Shown here piece by piece: positions 1 to 7,422 of a stretch of 64,000 nt of DNA. The stretch's first letter is position 1; each line of letters begins with the position of its first letter. The position numbers and the translations under genes were made by a program. The notes under the pieces are model-generated. The model did no database searches, was not told the DNA's origin, and was given only the letters and a program-made list of their open reading frames with translations. The DNA is taken from the NCBI GenBank assembly GCA_002320595.1, contig DCKB01000008.1, forward strand, positions 3,579 to 67,578, given 5' to 3'. The DNA is from Christensenella sp. UBA1685. GTDB taxonomy: Bacteria; Bacillota; Clostridia; Christensenellales; CAG-138.

Positions 1-512
1 TTCCGGCTCAGCATCATGGAAATCATGACCCTTTGCCGCATGCCTCCGCTCATTTCGTGTGGATAGGCGTGAACCCGTTTTTCTGCATCCGGCATTTTAA
101 CGTTTCGATACAGCTCAATCACTTTCTTCCAGCCGTCAAGCTTGTTGATACCATCCAGGCGGATTGCTTCATTGACTTGTGCACCTGTAGTATAAACTGG
201 ATTCAAAGAATCCAAAGGGTTTTGGAAGATCATTCCAATATCATGGCCGCGCACTCTGGTAATCTGCTTATTGGATAGCTCCATCAGATTTTTCCCGTTA
301 TATTTGATGTTTCCTAAAACGACTGCGTTTTTATCCAACAAGCGCATTATGGAATGTGCAACAGTCGATTTCCCGCAGCCAGATTCCCCTACCACTGCGA
401 AGATTTCACCGCGGTTAACGCTAAAAGAAACATCCTTTACCGCACTAAGATATCCGCCGCGAACCCTATAGTTAATAAAAACATTTTCTAAGCGAAGCAG
501 CTCGTCGTTCAT
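1..512 (-). CDS. dppD: Di/oligopeptide ABC transporter ATPase (DppD/OppD-like), 3' end beyond window
   Basis: Cytoplasmic ATPase that energises peptide import together with the DppB and DppC permeases encoded just upstream on the same strand. The open frame runs off the left edge, so about 170 N-terminal residues are visible. They contain a Walker A motif (GESGCGKST, about residues 38-46) and the ABC signature MSGGMRQRV near the edge, followed by MISMMLSR, as in Opp/Dpp ATPases. The ATG at 510-512 begins MNDELLRLENV; it lies 22 bases downstream of the dppC stop, so translation is probably coupled. The Walker B region and the C-terminal oligopeptide-binding extension lie outside the window. 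The family call is firm. Substrate (D-Ala-containing peptides) is inferred from the D-aminopeptidase gene in the same operon. Confidence 0.9.
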   Translation of the reverse strand, partial: MNDELLRLENVFINYRVRGGYLSAVKDVSFSVNRGEIFAVVGESGCGKSTVAHSIMRLLDKNAVVLGNIKYNGKNLMELSNKQITRVRGHDIGMIFQNPLDSLNPVYTTGAQVNEAIRLDGINKLDGWKKVIELYRNVKMPDAEKRVHAYPHEMSGGMRQRVMISMMLSR

Positions 513-534
513 AAACAATACCTCGTTAACCTTG

Positions 535-1389
535 TTAACCCTGCGATTTCATTCGGGGATCCAGCAAGTCGCGCAGGCCCTCGCCAAGAATGGTAAAACT
601 CAAAACTGTGTAAACAAGCGCAAATCCGGGATAAATCGCAAGCCACGGCGCCTTGGTGATATATTGGATGCCATCGGATACCATTAGGCCCCAATCCGGA
701 GAAGGCGGCTGAGAACCTACGCCGAGAAACGAGAGCGTCGTTGTGGACATAATCGTGCTCGGGAGCGCCATGGATACCATGACAATCAACGCGGGAACGA
801 TATTGGGCAAGATATAGCGGAACATTAAAGACAAATCGCTTTCTCCAAAGGCTACGCCCGTTTCAATAAACGCCATATTTTTGAGCGACATCGTTTTCGC
901 ACGCACGGTTCTTGCCATAGACGCCCAGTTCACTAAGGCAATTGCAATGATGGCGTTGGTTAAGTTCGTTCCGATCACCGTGACGACTGCAAGAGCCATT
1001 ACCATACCAGGAACGCACCACGTCAAGTCAGCAAGAAACAGCATTGCCTTATCTACAACCCCGCCAAAATAACCGCAAAACAATCCTACAACCACGCCTA
1101 AAACCAATTGGATAGAACCACCGATAATGGCAACTTTTAATGTAATCCGCGCGCCATAAACAATACGGCTAAAGAGATCCCTTCCCATTTCATCTGTTCC
1201 AAACAGATGTTCCTTGCAAGGTTCCATTAGTTTTGCTGCGGGATTTCCGGCATCGTATTCATAGGGGGCGATCTGATCTGCAAACACTGCAAGTACGAGT
1301 ATGCTGAAAAACATGATCGCCCCAATCATAAAGTTGAAGTTTTTCAAGCTGCTGCGAAAAAATTCCTTGATAGGGCTCTCGTACATCAC
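535..1389 (-). CDS. dppC: Di/oligopeptide ABC transporter permease (DppC/OppC-like)
   Basis: Inner-membrane permease of 284 residues, a normal DppC/OppC length. One membrane segment lies near residues 20-38, followed by the OppC_N signature HLFGTDEMGRDLFSRI (about 61-76) and a BPD_transp_1 core with several further segments. It ends in GEGLRDLLDPRMKSQG, the typical DppC tail with the LRD..DPR motif. It overlaps the end of dppB: the stop TGA at 1386-1388 is interlocked with a GTG (1387-1389) or ATG (1385-1387) start, so the two permeases are translationally coupled. Together with DppB it forms the heterodimeric channel. Family assignment is clear; peptide specificity is inferred from the operon. 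Confidence 0.94.
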   Translation of the reverse strand: MMYESPIKEFFRSSLKNFNFMIGAIMFFSILVLAVFADQIAPYEYDAGNPAAKLMEPCKEHLFGTDEMGRDLFSRIVYGARITLKVAIIGGSIQLVLGVVVGLFCGYFGGVVDKAMLFLADLTWCVPGMVMALAVVTVIGTNLTNAIIAIALVNWASMARTVRAKTMSLKNMAFIETGVAFGESDLSLMFRYILPNIVPALIVMVSMALPSTIMSTTTLSFLGVGSQPPSPDWGLMVSDGIQYITKAPWLAIYPGFALVYTVLSFTILGEGLRDLLDPRMKSQG

Positions 1390-2324
1390 TTGTCACCTCC
1401 ACCTATAGAAATCCTTATCCGAGGATCTAACAGCCCAAGCATCAAATCAGCCATTATATTGCATATCACCGTCATTATCGAAATCAAGAAGATCAAGCAT
1501 TGGACGACATTGAAGTCCTGGTTAATAATAGAGGCTATCATCAACCCGCCCATACCTGGAATCACGAATATTTTCTCAATGATAATATAGCCGGAAATCA
1601 GCCAGGGCAGCGATTGAAATACTTGAACGCAGATGATAATCAGAGAATTGCGAAGTACGTGCTTGCATCGAACGGCAGTCTCCCGAAGTCCTTTTGCATA
1701 TGCCGTAAGGACATATTTCTCACGCAGCACATCCAATGCCTCGCTTTTGGTGAGACGCATCGTCGTAGCCAACCCGCTCAGAACACCCGCTGTTATCGGA
1801 AGAACATAATGCTTCCATGTGCTAAATCCACTCAAAGGAAGCCACTGCCGTTCAACAACAAACGCCAACATTAACAAAACGGAAATCCAGAACGATGGCA
1901 CCGACGTCATTATCATCGAAAGGATCATCGTTGCTCTGTCAAAGATGGTATCCTTTTTGTATGCGCACAGCAAACCGAGAGGAACGGCCACCGCATATTG
2001 GATCAAAGCGGTAATAACGGTCAAACGCAGGCTGACCGGGATCCTATCCTTTACCAAATCCCATACGGGGAGCCGGTACTTAAACGATATACCAAAATCC
2101 TGTTTAACGGTTACGCCATATAGCCAATCGGCATATTGAACCAAAAGCGGCCGGTCTAACCCGAGCTCCTTCTCGATCTCTTCCAGCCGCTCCAAGCTGG
2201 CGCCCTCGCCCGCCATCAGCGTAACCGGGCTTCCGGGCATCATATAAAGCATGCTAAATACCAGAAAAGATACGCAAATTACCAGCACTATGCCGAGCAG
2301 CAATTTTTTGACTACATATTGCAA
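1386..2324 (-). CDS. dppB: Di/oligopeptide ABC transporter permease (DppB/OppB-like)
   Basis: Inner-membrane permease of 312 residues and partner of DppC. The first membrane segment (about 8-30) is followed by the periplasmic-side motif MPGSPVTLMAGEGAS and by the permease core with an EAA-type loop (EALDVLREKYVLTAYAKGL, about 190-208). It ends in LGLLDPRIRI, the usual OppB tail. The start is a TTG at 2322-2324 preceded by AAGGGGG; no ATG fits this frame nearby. It follows the serine hydrolase gene by 64 bases on the same strand. No periplasmic peptide-binding protein is visible in the window; it may lie beyond the left edge. Confidence 0.94.
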   Translation of the reverse strand: MQYVVKKLLLGIVLVICVSFLVFSMLYMMPGSPVTLMAGEGASLERLEEIEKELGLDRPLLVQYADWLYGVTVKQDFGISFKYRLPVWDLVKDRIPVSLRLTVITALIQYAVAVPLGLLCAYKKDTIFDRATMILSMIMTSVPSFWISVLLMLAFVVERQWLPLSGFSTWKHYVLPITAGVLSGLATTMRLTKSEALDVLREKYVLTAYAKGLRETAVRCKHVLRNSLIIICVQVFQSLPWLISGYIIIEKIFVIPGMGGLMIASIINQDFNVVQCLIFLISIMTVICNIMADLMLGLLDPRIRISIGGGDK

Positions 2325-2388
2325 GGCTATGCCCCCTTATCATTTTATTGGTATTGGAGTTCCCATCCCGTACATTTACCCGGCCGCA

Positions 2389-3303
2389 TCAGCTTATATA
2401 TGCTTCATAAATTTCTTTGGAAAGCCGCGCTAGGTAATTATCCCCGTATCGGCCGCGATCGTTGGCATCATAATCTTCCTTGCTTGCAAGGTTGCCATTG
2501 TAGAACATGCATAGGATGTAGTCGCCAACTGGTTGCGCATATACAATGCCGATATCAACATTGAGCTTGTCAAGCGACCCGGTTTTATGCGCAACCGCGA
2601 CGCCTGGCGGCAAAAAATGCGGGATGCGCGTATTGGTCTGGCACTGCTTCATAATCGCAAGCATCCCTTCACTGGCCTCTTGGTTGACCCATGCGCCGCG
2701 GTACAACAGCTCGAGCATTTTGAGCGCTTCTATGGGAGCAGTTTGATCGTTTTCTTCTGTTACACATTGATACCATTTGCTGTTGTGGTAACTTGGGAAG
2801 CGTTTCCCGTTATCTTCCCAGAGCTGCTGAAAGTCCCTTCCGTTCATGTCGTAGTAAACGTCAATGAGTTTCTGGCATCCCCAATCACACTTTGTATGAG
2901 AAAAGCCCAAAGCATCGATAACGTTTTTCTTGATCTTGTCTCTGCCCAGGAAATTGAAAAGGAAATCCGTTGCGGTGTTGTCGGATATGATCATCATGAG
3001 GGTTGCATAATCTTTCAACGTTAGGTTTAACCCTGCATCCAGCTGTTCCAGCACGCCGCTGCCAATGGATTTAATGTCAGCTGTAAGTGGATACCGATCG
3101 TTTAAGTTACATTCGCCCGAATATGCCTTGCGGTACAGTTCGGCAAGAACATAGATCTTATATGCACTTGCCGTAGGAAACGGCTCCTCCGCATGGCAAG
3201 TGACCGTAGCTCCGGTCTTCAAATCTTTGAATGCAACACCGAGTGGCGCGCTTGTTCCTCTTTGATACTTCTCCACGATTTGTTTGATTTTCTCTATACC
3301 CAT
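2389..3303 (-). CDS. Class-A-beta-lactamase-like serine hydrolase, no signal peptide
   Basis: 304 residues of the penicillin-recognising serine hydrolase fold (Beta-lactamase2 type). The three active-site motifs are present and correctly spaced: S46-A-Y-K49, S107-D-N109 and K240-T-G242. The omega-loop ExxLN motif that carries the deacylating Glu166 of true class A beta-lactamases is not recognisable; the sequence around 180-192 (TEENDQTAPIEAL) keeps only the following TAP-like segment. There is no signal peptide or membrane anchor (MGIEKIKQIVEKYQRG), so the protein should be cytoplasmic. It sits between dppA and dppB in a peptide-import operon. I infer a peptidase or amidase acting on imported cell-wall peptides rather than antibiotic resistance. 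Family call firm, function unproven. Confidence 0.85.
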   Translation of the reverse strand: MGIEKIKQIVEKYQRGTSAPLGVAFKDLKTGATVTCHAEEPFPTASAYKIYVLAELYRKAYSGECNLNDRYPLTADIKSIGSGVLEQLDAGLNLTLKDYATLMMIISDNTATDFLFNFLGRDKIKKNVIDALGFSHTKCDWGCQKLIDVYYDMNGRDFQQLWEDNGKRFPSYHNSKWYQCVTEENDQTAPIEALKMLELLYRGAWVNQEASEGMLAIMKQCQTNTRIPHFLPPGVAVAHKTGSLDKLNVDIGIVYAQPVGDYILCMFYNGNLASKEDYDANDRGRYGDNYLARLSKEIYEAYIS

Positions 3304-3685
3304 TGTGCCTCATATCCCTTCTGCGATGATTTATATGAAAGTCCATTCCACAAATTTTAATATAAAAATCAGTGATTATTTATATACAAAAAACATCATA
3401 CAAAATCAAGGCAAGATTAGAAAATATATTTCCTAAAAAACGCTCCTTCTTTAACGCAAAAAGTCGATTAATCCTATCAGATTGCAAGGTATGTTTCTCA
3501 AGCGCAACTCTCAGCGCAAGTCATAGAATCAACTTCTCGCCTAAAATCGGTTAATGCATTGCAGCTTAATCGTACCATAAATTGCATCCAAGCGCTTTTT
3601 ATTGGTTTTACGTTATTTCTCACTATCAAGGTTCATTTTTACTGTCTTACTTTGATTTTCCTGAATTATCATCAATTAGGTATGG
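3304..3685. other. AT-rich gap inside the dpp operon
   Basis: 382 bases between the stop of dppA and the start of the serine hydrolase, much more AT-rich by eye than its neighbours. I see no convincing open frame on either strand and no clear GC-rich terminator hairpin. The only signal is a possible minus-strand promoter at 3381-3409. The gap may hold a degenerated gene or an internal regulatory region separating dppA from the rest of the operon. Confidence 0.5.
3381..3409 (-). promoter_or_regulatory. Possible promoter for the serine hydrolase-dppBCD genes
   Basis: On the minus strand TTGATT (3404-3409) is followed after 17 bases by TATATA (3381-3386), 78 bases before the ATG at 3303. The region is AT-rich, so chance matches are likely; this is a weak prediction. 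Confidence 0.35.
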
Positions 3686-4540
3686 CTATTTACATTTATT
3701 ATATAGGGCCACATCGTCTCCAAACGTACCTGCAAGCCCCGTTCCTGTCACAAACGCTAGATAAGCTTCTTTATAATCCTTTCCATGATAGCGGACTATC
3801 GTTTCCCCTATACGTTCTGTATTTGGAGCCATCATCGCCTTCCAGGCTTGGGCTTCCGCGCTGTAACGTACATCGATTTTCACCGCTTCTTTTATAGTCA
3901 TCGGCTTAATTTGCTTCGTCTCAATTTCTTCGAGCGCCCGCTTTACCTCTGCCCGAATCATCCGTGCTGTAACGTTGGGATGAATGCAGCTTGCAGCTCC
4001 ATTGCTAATGCATTCTTTCACAGTAACCGTATGGATTCCTGAAACATTCTCTTTTGCATCAGCAGTTACAATATCATCACCCGAAATAAAAACCACTGGG
4101 GTTCCATAATAGCCAATCATGTATCCGATTAATTCATACTCTGAAATAACTTTTCCATTTAGCCACATTTCCACCATAGAGCCATATGCATAGCTATGGC
4201 TAATAACACCTTTTGACCCTTTACGCGCATGGTACCCGATCAGCAGCGCTGCGTCAAATCCTTTTTGGGCACCCTCCGCCATGGTATAAGGGCGGTCAGC
4301 TCCCGAACAAAGCACAACTCGTTCATCCAAATCTGTAATACGCAGGTTATCTCCGTTATTATGCGCATCATTTACAAATACTGCATCGGCTCCTGCATCA
4401 AATGCTCCCGCTACTGCCGCATTGATATCGCCAGCCATCAGTTTTCGTGCATAATCATACTCCGAATTGCCTGGAATCACTTGAGCAAGTTTATAAATCC
4501 CCGATATTCCTTCTGCATCCATTGTAATATAAACTTTCAC
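3686..4540 (-). CDS. dppA: M55 family zinc D-aminopeptidase (DppA-like)
   Basis: Cytoplasmic D-aminopeptidase of 284 residues that splits D-Ala-D-Ala and related D-amino-acid peptides. All metal and catalytic positions known from Bacillus subtilis DppA are present at almost identical numbers: D8 and E10 in MDAEGIS, H60 in NDAHNNG, H104 in GYHARKG, H115 in ISHSYAYG and E134 in ISEYE. The length is normal. The ATG at 4538-4540 starts MKVYITMDAEG. It is the first gene of the dpp operon, behind a good promoter at 4642-4670, and is transcribed divergently from an AraC regulator. The arrangement implies import of wall-derived dipeptides followed by release of D-alanine. Confidence 0.95.
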   Translation of the reverse strand: MKVYITMDAEGISGIYKLAQVIPGNSEYDYARKLMAGDINAAVAGAFDAGADAVFVNDAHNNGDNLRITDLDERVVLCSGADRPYTMAEGAQKGFDAALLIGYHARKGSKGVISHSYAYGSMVEMWLNGKVISEYELIGYMIGYYGTPVVFISGDDIVTADAKENVSGIHTVTVKECISNGAASCIHPNVTARMIRAEVKRALEEIETKQIKPMTIKEAVKIDVRYSAEAQAWKAMMAPNTERIGETIVRYHGKDYKEAYLAFVTGTGLAGTFGDDVALYNKCK

Positions 4541-4641
4541 TTGCCTATTACTCCTGTTTTTTTCCAGTTAATTGTTTCCCGCTTGCCTTTTCAACAGGTA
4601 GAATCAAATTGAAGAACACTTTTGATTAATTCAGTATAAAT

Positions 4642-4670
4642 ATATTATCGTATTTAATATCGTTTTTCAA
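4642..4670 (-). promoter_or_regulatory. Promoter of dppA operon
   Basis: Minus-strand TTGAAA (4665-4670), 17 bases, TAATAT (4642-4647). The -35 box overlaps the first CAATTGCATTTT repeat (4668-4679), so a bound regulator would contact or occlude RNA polymerase here. Confidence 0.65.
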
Positions 4671-4710
4671 TTGCATTTTGTGTTTTTCTATTAAAACGCA
4701 ATTGCATTTT
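4668..4710. promoter_or_regulatory. Twin direct repeat, probable AraC-regulator operator
   Basis: CAATTGCATTTT occurs at 4668-4679 and again at 4699-4710, 31 bases apart start to start (about three helical turns), between two divergent promoters. The first copy touches the dppA -35 box and the second covers the araC -35 box. AraC-family dimers usually bind direct repeats, so this is a likely operator for both directions. Confidence 0.6.
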
Positions 4711-4730
4711 ATCTATGTTTCATTTATAAT
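4702..4730 (+). promoter_or_regulatory. Promoter of the AraC-family gene
   Basis: TTGCAT (4702-4707), 17 bases, perfect TATAAT (4725-4730), 31 bases before the ATG at 4762. The -35 hexamer lies inside the second operator repeat, which suggests autoregulation. Confidence 0.7.
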
Positions 4731-4761
4731 AATAAAAAACGTAAAAGGTTTTGGAGGCAAT

Positions 4762-5631
4762 ATGAGTCTTAGCTTTTATCGACAGTTTTTATTTCAAAGC
4801 AAAGGCAGTTATCATATCTATATTGGCGAAGGGTATTCTGGTCCAGTAAAGCCTCAGCAACATGAGTTTTACCATTGCACATATATAACAGAGGGACAAA
4901 TCCTTGAAAATCAATTTGGAAAAGAGTTTCTCCAAGGAGCCGGAGAATGCTTTTTTACGCCCGCCGGCATAAATCACAGCTTATACATCTTTGAAAACAC
5001 GAAATATTTTTGTCTCTCTTTTTCAAAAAGCATCGCGGATATCCTGTTTTCATATTTTCAAAACCTGCGACGAGATTTTTCGAATCTGCCGCCTATCATA
5101 AAATTGACAGAAAAAATGCAGCATCGTCTATGCCTTTGCCTTCATTGTCTGCTTGACGAGCAAGATTATGATAGCGCTTCTTCTTCATTCGAAATTGGTC
5201 ATTTCCTCACTATTTCCGCTCTTATCATTATGCTTCGTGATTCTTACAGCACGTGCTATCCCCCCATTCCTCTCCCAACCCCCACTAAAGAGAACTATGC
5301 TGTCCAAATACAGCGTTGCATTCAGCACATTGATACTAATTTTGACCAGCCATTGACCGTAGATGAGCTTGTACAAATCAGCATGCTTTCAAAAAGCACA
5401 TTTTACAAAGCGTTTGAGCAATATACTGGAATGTCAGCGAAGCAATATCTGGCAGAAATACGTATAAAACAGGCAATACAACTTATGAGTATTGGCCATA
5501 TTCCATTAAATGAAATTGCGCGGCGCGTGGGGTATGATGATTTTTCTACATTTTATCGCAACTTCATTAGAATTAAAGGCATCTCTCCTGCTCAATACCG
5601 CAATGACTTTGTAGGTTTGTCAAACATATAG
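4762..5631 (+). CDS. AraC family transcriptional regulator
   Basis: 289 residues. The N-terminal half (about 10-130) is a cupin-like ligand-binding domain with HEFYHCTYITEGQ and ECFFTPAGINH strands. The C-terminal hundred residues hold the double helix-turn-helix: LTVDELVQISMLSKSTFYKAF and then LNEIARRVGYDDFSTFYRNF, ending in the AraC signature GISPAQYR. The start is the ATG at 4762 behind GGAGG (4753-4757); an upstream in-frame TTG at 4678 has no such site and would span the promoter. It is divergent from dppA and most likely controls the peptide operon in response to an unknown peptide or sugar ligand. Activator or repressor role cannot be read from the sequence. Confidence 0.9.
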   Translation: MSLSFYRQFLFQSKGSYHIYIGEGYSGPVKPQQHEFYHCTYITEGQILENQFGKEFLQGAGECFFTPAGINHSLYIFENTKYFCLSFSKSIADILFSYFQNLRRDFSNLPPIIKLTEKMQHRLCLCLHCLLDEQDYDSASSSFEIGHFLTISALIIMLRDSYSTCYPPIPLPTPTKENYAVQIQRCIQHIDTNFDQPLTVDELVQISMLSKSTFYKAFEQYTGMSAKQYLAEIRIKQAIQLMSIGHIPLNEIARRVGYDDFSTFYRNFIRIKGISPAQYRNDFVGLSNI

Positions 5632-5861
5632 AACAGAGAAAGAGGACGGCTGTTGCATAGGCGAGAACCACTTGAGAGGACGCATAGGTCGGGGTTGTAG
5701 TCCGGTAAGCAACAAATAAAAGCATCTTGAATGAGCCTGCTTTGGCATGTATCATTAGATCGCAACGCTCTCTGAACCGCAGCTCCTTTCCAATCAAAAG
5801 CCGGATGCTGCCCGAAACCATCTACACTTCCCTGCTATTTTCCTCCGTACGGTGCTTCCTT
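5632..5861. other. Non-coding stretch before deacetylase remnant
   Basis: Between the AraC gene and the recognisable deacetylase fragment I see no conserved frame. A minus-strand frame (5573-5821) has no recognisable domain and overlaps the AraC gene end, so I do not call it. The stretch is probably the decayed or rearranged 5' part of the deacetylase locus. Confidence 0.4.
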
Positions 5862-6119
5862 TTCGTGTCTACCGATGATACCGTGGACTGGAAGGAAGAA
5901 CGCAGCGCCCAGACAATTTTGGACGGCGTTTTGCCCAAACTACATCCGGGGTGCATCATCCTCTGCCACAACAACGGGTACAAAATCAAAGAATATCTGC
6001 CCACACTGCTCAAGACTGCAACCTCTGAAGGATATGAGTTCGTAACCATCAGCGAGCTTCTGCTTGAAGGGGAAACCGTTATTGATGTGAACGGTGTGCA
6101 AAAAAAGGCGGCACAATAA
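5862..6119 (+). pseudogene. C-terminal remnant of a polysaccharide deacetylase (NodB domain)
   Basis: The frame encodes FVSTDDTVDWKEE, then VLPKLHPGCIILCHNN, EYLPTLLKTATSEGY and EFVTISELL. These match the last third of NodB-type deacetylases (S-x-D-x-x-DW, PG-x-I-I-L-x-HN, GY-x-FVT-x-SELL). The catalytic N-terminal part (TFDDGP, HxxxH) is absent: upstream in-frame residues show no similarity and there is no ribosome binding site before any start. About 85 codons of an enzyme that normally needs about 200 survive, so I treat it as a truncated pseudogene. A start at 5727 is open in this frame but not supported. Confidence 0.65.
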
Positions 6120-6194
6120 AGCGCGTGTGACTTGCCGGATGGGCGGGCCGTGTGATATCGTTTTAGCAGAACAATTGAAACGGAGGTAGCGTTT

Positions 6195-6929
6195 TTGCAT
6201 AAAACGGTATTCATCACAGGCGCCTCGCGTGGAATCGGCCGTGCCACCGCGCTGCGTTTTGCCATGGATGGGTGGCGTGTCGGCATCGGATACCACACTT
6301 CAGATGCTGAAGCGCGCGCGCTGATTGCCGCACTCGCGGAGCTCGGTACGATGGCGACAGCCGTGCGCGGTGATGTCGCTTCTGCGGAAGATGCGGTACG
6401 CATGGTGCAAGAAACCCGTACTGCCCTTGGACATATTGATGTTTTAATCAACAACGCGGGGATTGCGCATACCGCGCTGTTTACGGATACGGATTACGCT
6501 GCATGGCGGCGGTTGTTTACCGTGAATGTTGACGGCGCGTATCATTGCACCGAGGCCGTGCTTCCGGATATGATCTCTCGCCGCTCCGGCGTAATTCTCA
6601 ATGTAAGCTCTATCTGGGGGCTCGTTGGCGCTTCGTGTGAAGTTGCCTATTCAGCATCCAAAGCCGCTTTGATCGGATTTACAAAAGCGCTTGCCAAGGA
6701 AGTCGGGCCTTCGGGCATTCGCGTCAATTGCATCGCCCCAGGGGTGATCGATACGGACATGAATGCGGCGCTCAACCATGAGGCACGTGCAGAGCTTGCG
6801 GAACAAACGCCGCTCTGCCGCCTGGGTTCTGCTGAAGAGGTGGCAGAAGTGCTCCTTTTTCTTGCTTCCGATGCAGCTTCCTTCATAACGGGACAGGTTC
6901 TCAGCCCAAACGGCGGGCTCGTAGTTTAA
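6195..6929 (+). CDS. fabG: SDR family oxidoreductase, 3-oxoacyl-ACP reductase-like
   Basis: Classical short-chain dehydrogenase of 244 residues using NAD(P)H. Rossmann motif TGASRGIG at 8-15, NNAG at 86-89, catalytic S139 (NVSSI), Y152 and K156 (YSASK), then IAPGVIDTDM and a C-terminal ITGQVLSPNGG. This pattern is closest to FabG, which reduces 3-oxoacyl-ACP in fatty acid synthesis. The start is a TTG at 6195 behind CGGAGG (6181-6186); no better start lies in frame. It stands alone on the plus strand, ending at a terminator shared with an acyl carrier protein gene that converges on it. Because it is outside a fab cluster, a role in another 3-oxo reduction is possible. Confidence 0.85.
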   Translation: MHKTVFITGASRGIGRATALRFAMDGWRVGIGYHTSDAEARALIAALAELGTMATAVRGDVASAEDAVRMVQETRTALGHIDVLINNAGIAHTALFTDTDYAAWRRLFTVNVDGAYHCTEAVLPDMISRRSGVILNVSSIWGLVGASCEVAYSASKAALIGFTKALAKEVGPSGIRVNCIAPGVIDTDMNAALNHEARAELAEQTPLCRLGSAEEVAEVLLFLASDAASFITGQVLSPNGGLVV

Positions 6930-6949
6930 GCGCGCGGCTCTCCTTATGC

Positions 6950-6981
6950 AAAGCGAGCGCCGGAACCCCGGCGCTCGCTTT
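6950..6981. terminator. Bidirectional terminator between fabG-like gene and acp
   Basis: Perfect 14-base stem AAAGCGAGCGCCGG / CCGGCGCTCGCTTT with loop AACC. A/T ends on both sides let it serve both converging genes. Confidence 0.85.
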
Positions 6982-6997
6982 GGTTTCGCGTTTTGCT

Positions 6998-7222
6998 TCA
7001 CGCGATCTGAGCTTCCACGCAACGGATCAACTCCGCTACGCTTGTAATGTGTTCATCATCCTCAACGATCATGTCGAACTGTTCTTCCACTTCAAGGATG
7101 ATCTCCGTCAGATCCAGTGAGTCGATCTCACCCTGACAGGCCGCAGGATCTTCCGCGATTGCATCCGCAGCAATCCCCGTTACTTCGCTTACGATCCCGC
7201 AGATCTTTTCTACATTTGTCAT
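6998..7222 (-). CDS. acpP: Acyl carrier protein
   Basis: 74-residue acidic helical protein. The phosphopantetheine attachment site is S35 in GEIDSLDLTEIILEVE, matching the DSLD/DSLS motif of ACPs, and the acidic helix II around EEQFDMIVEDDEHI follows. The ATG at 7220-7222 has a GGAGG upstream (minus strand). It is monocistronic, with its own consensus-like promoter (7299-7327), and converges on the FabG-like gene. It may serve fatty acid synthesis or a dedicated acyl pathway; no phosphopantetheinyl transferase or synthase is nearby. Confidence 0.9.
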   Translation of the reverse strand: MTNVEKICGIVSEVTGIAADAIAEDPAACQGEIDSLDLTEIILEVEEQFDMIVEDDEHITSVAELIRCVEAQIA

Positions 7223-7298
7223 GATATGACCTCCGAATGATAGCGAATGCTTGCGCTTTCTTTCATTTTATGCCGCAAGCCAAGAATAATACTTTGCA

Positions 7299-7327
7299 AG
7301 TGTAGCGCGCATGGGCATTTTTGTCAA
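7299..7327 (-). promoter_or_regulatory. Promoter of acp
   Basis: Minus-strand TTGACA (7322-7327), 17 bases, TACACT (7299-7304), 77 bases before the acp ATG. Confidence 0.75.
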
Positions 7328-7342
7328 GCCTTGCGGCACCGC

Positions 7343-7371
7343 TTCCCAAAAAGAGCCTTTTGCATTATACT
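7343..7371 (+). promoter_or_regulatory. Possible promoter of the metallo-hydrolase gene
   Basis: TTCCCA (7343-7348), 17 bases, TATACT (7366-7371), 51 bases before the ATG at 7423. The -35 box is poor; a second TATACT lies 6 bases further on. Confidence 0.35.
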
Positions 7372-7422
7372 TATACTTACTGAAAGCAAGCCTTCCGCTT
7401 GTGTGCAATTTGGAGGATGCCC

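Noticed and set aside
2389..3303. Antibiotic-resistance beta-lactamase
   Set aside because: No signal peptide, no ExxLN glutamate motif, and operon context of peptide import; only the fold is shared.
5573..5821. Minus-strand 82-codon frame across the AraC gene end
   Set aside because: Overlaps the AraC C-terminus, no ribosome site and no similarity to a known family.
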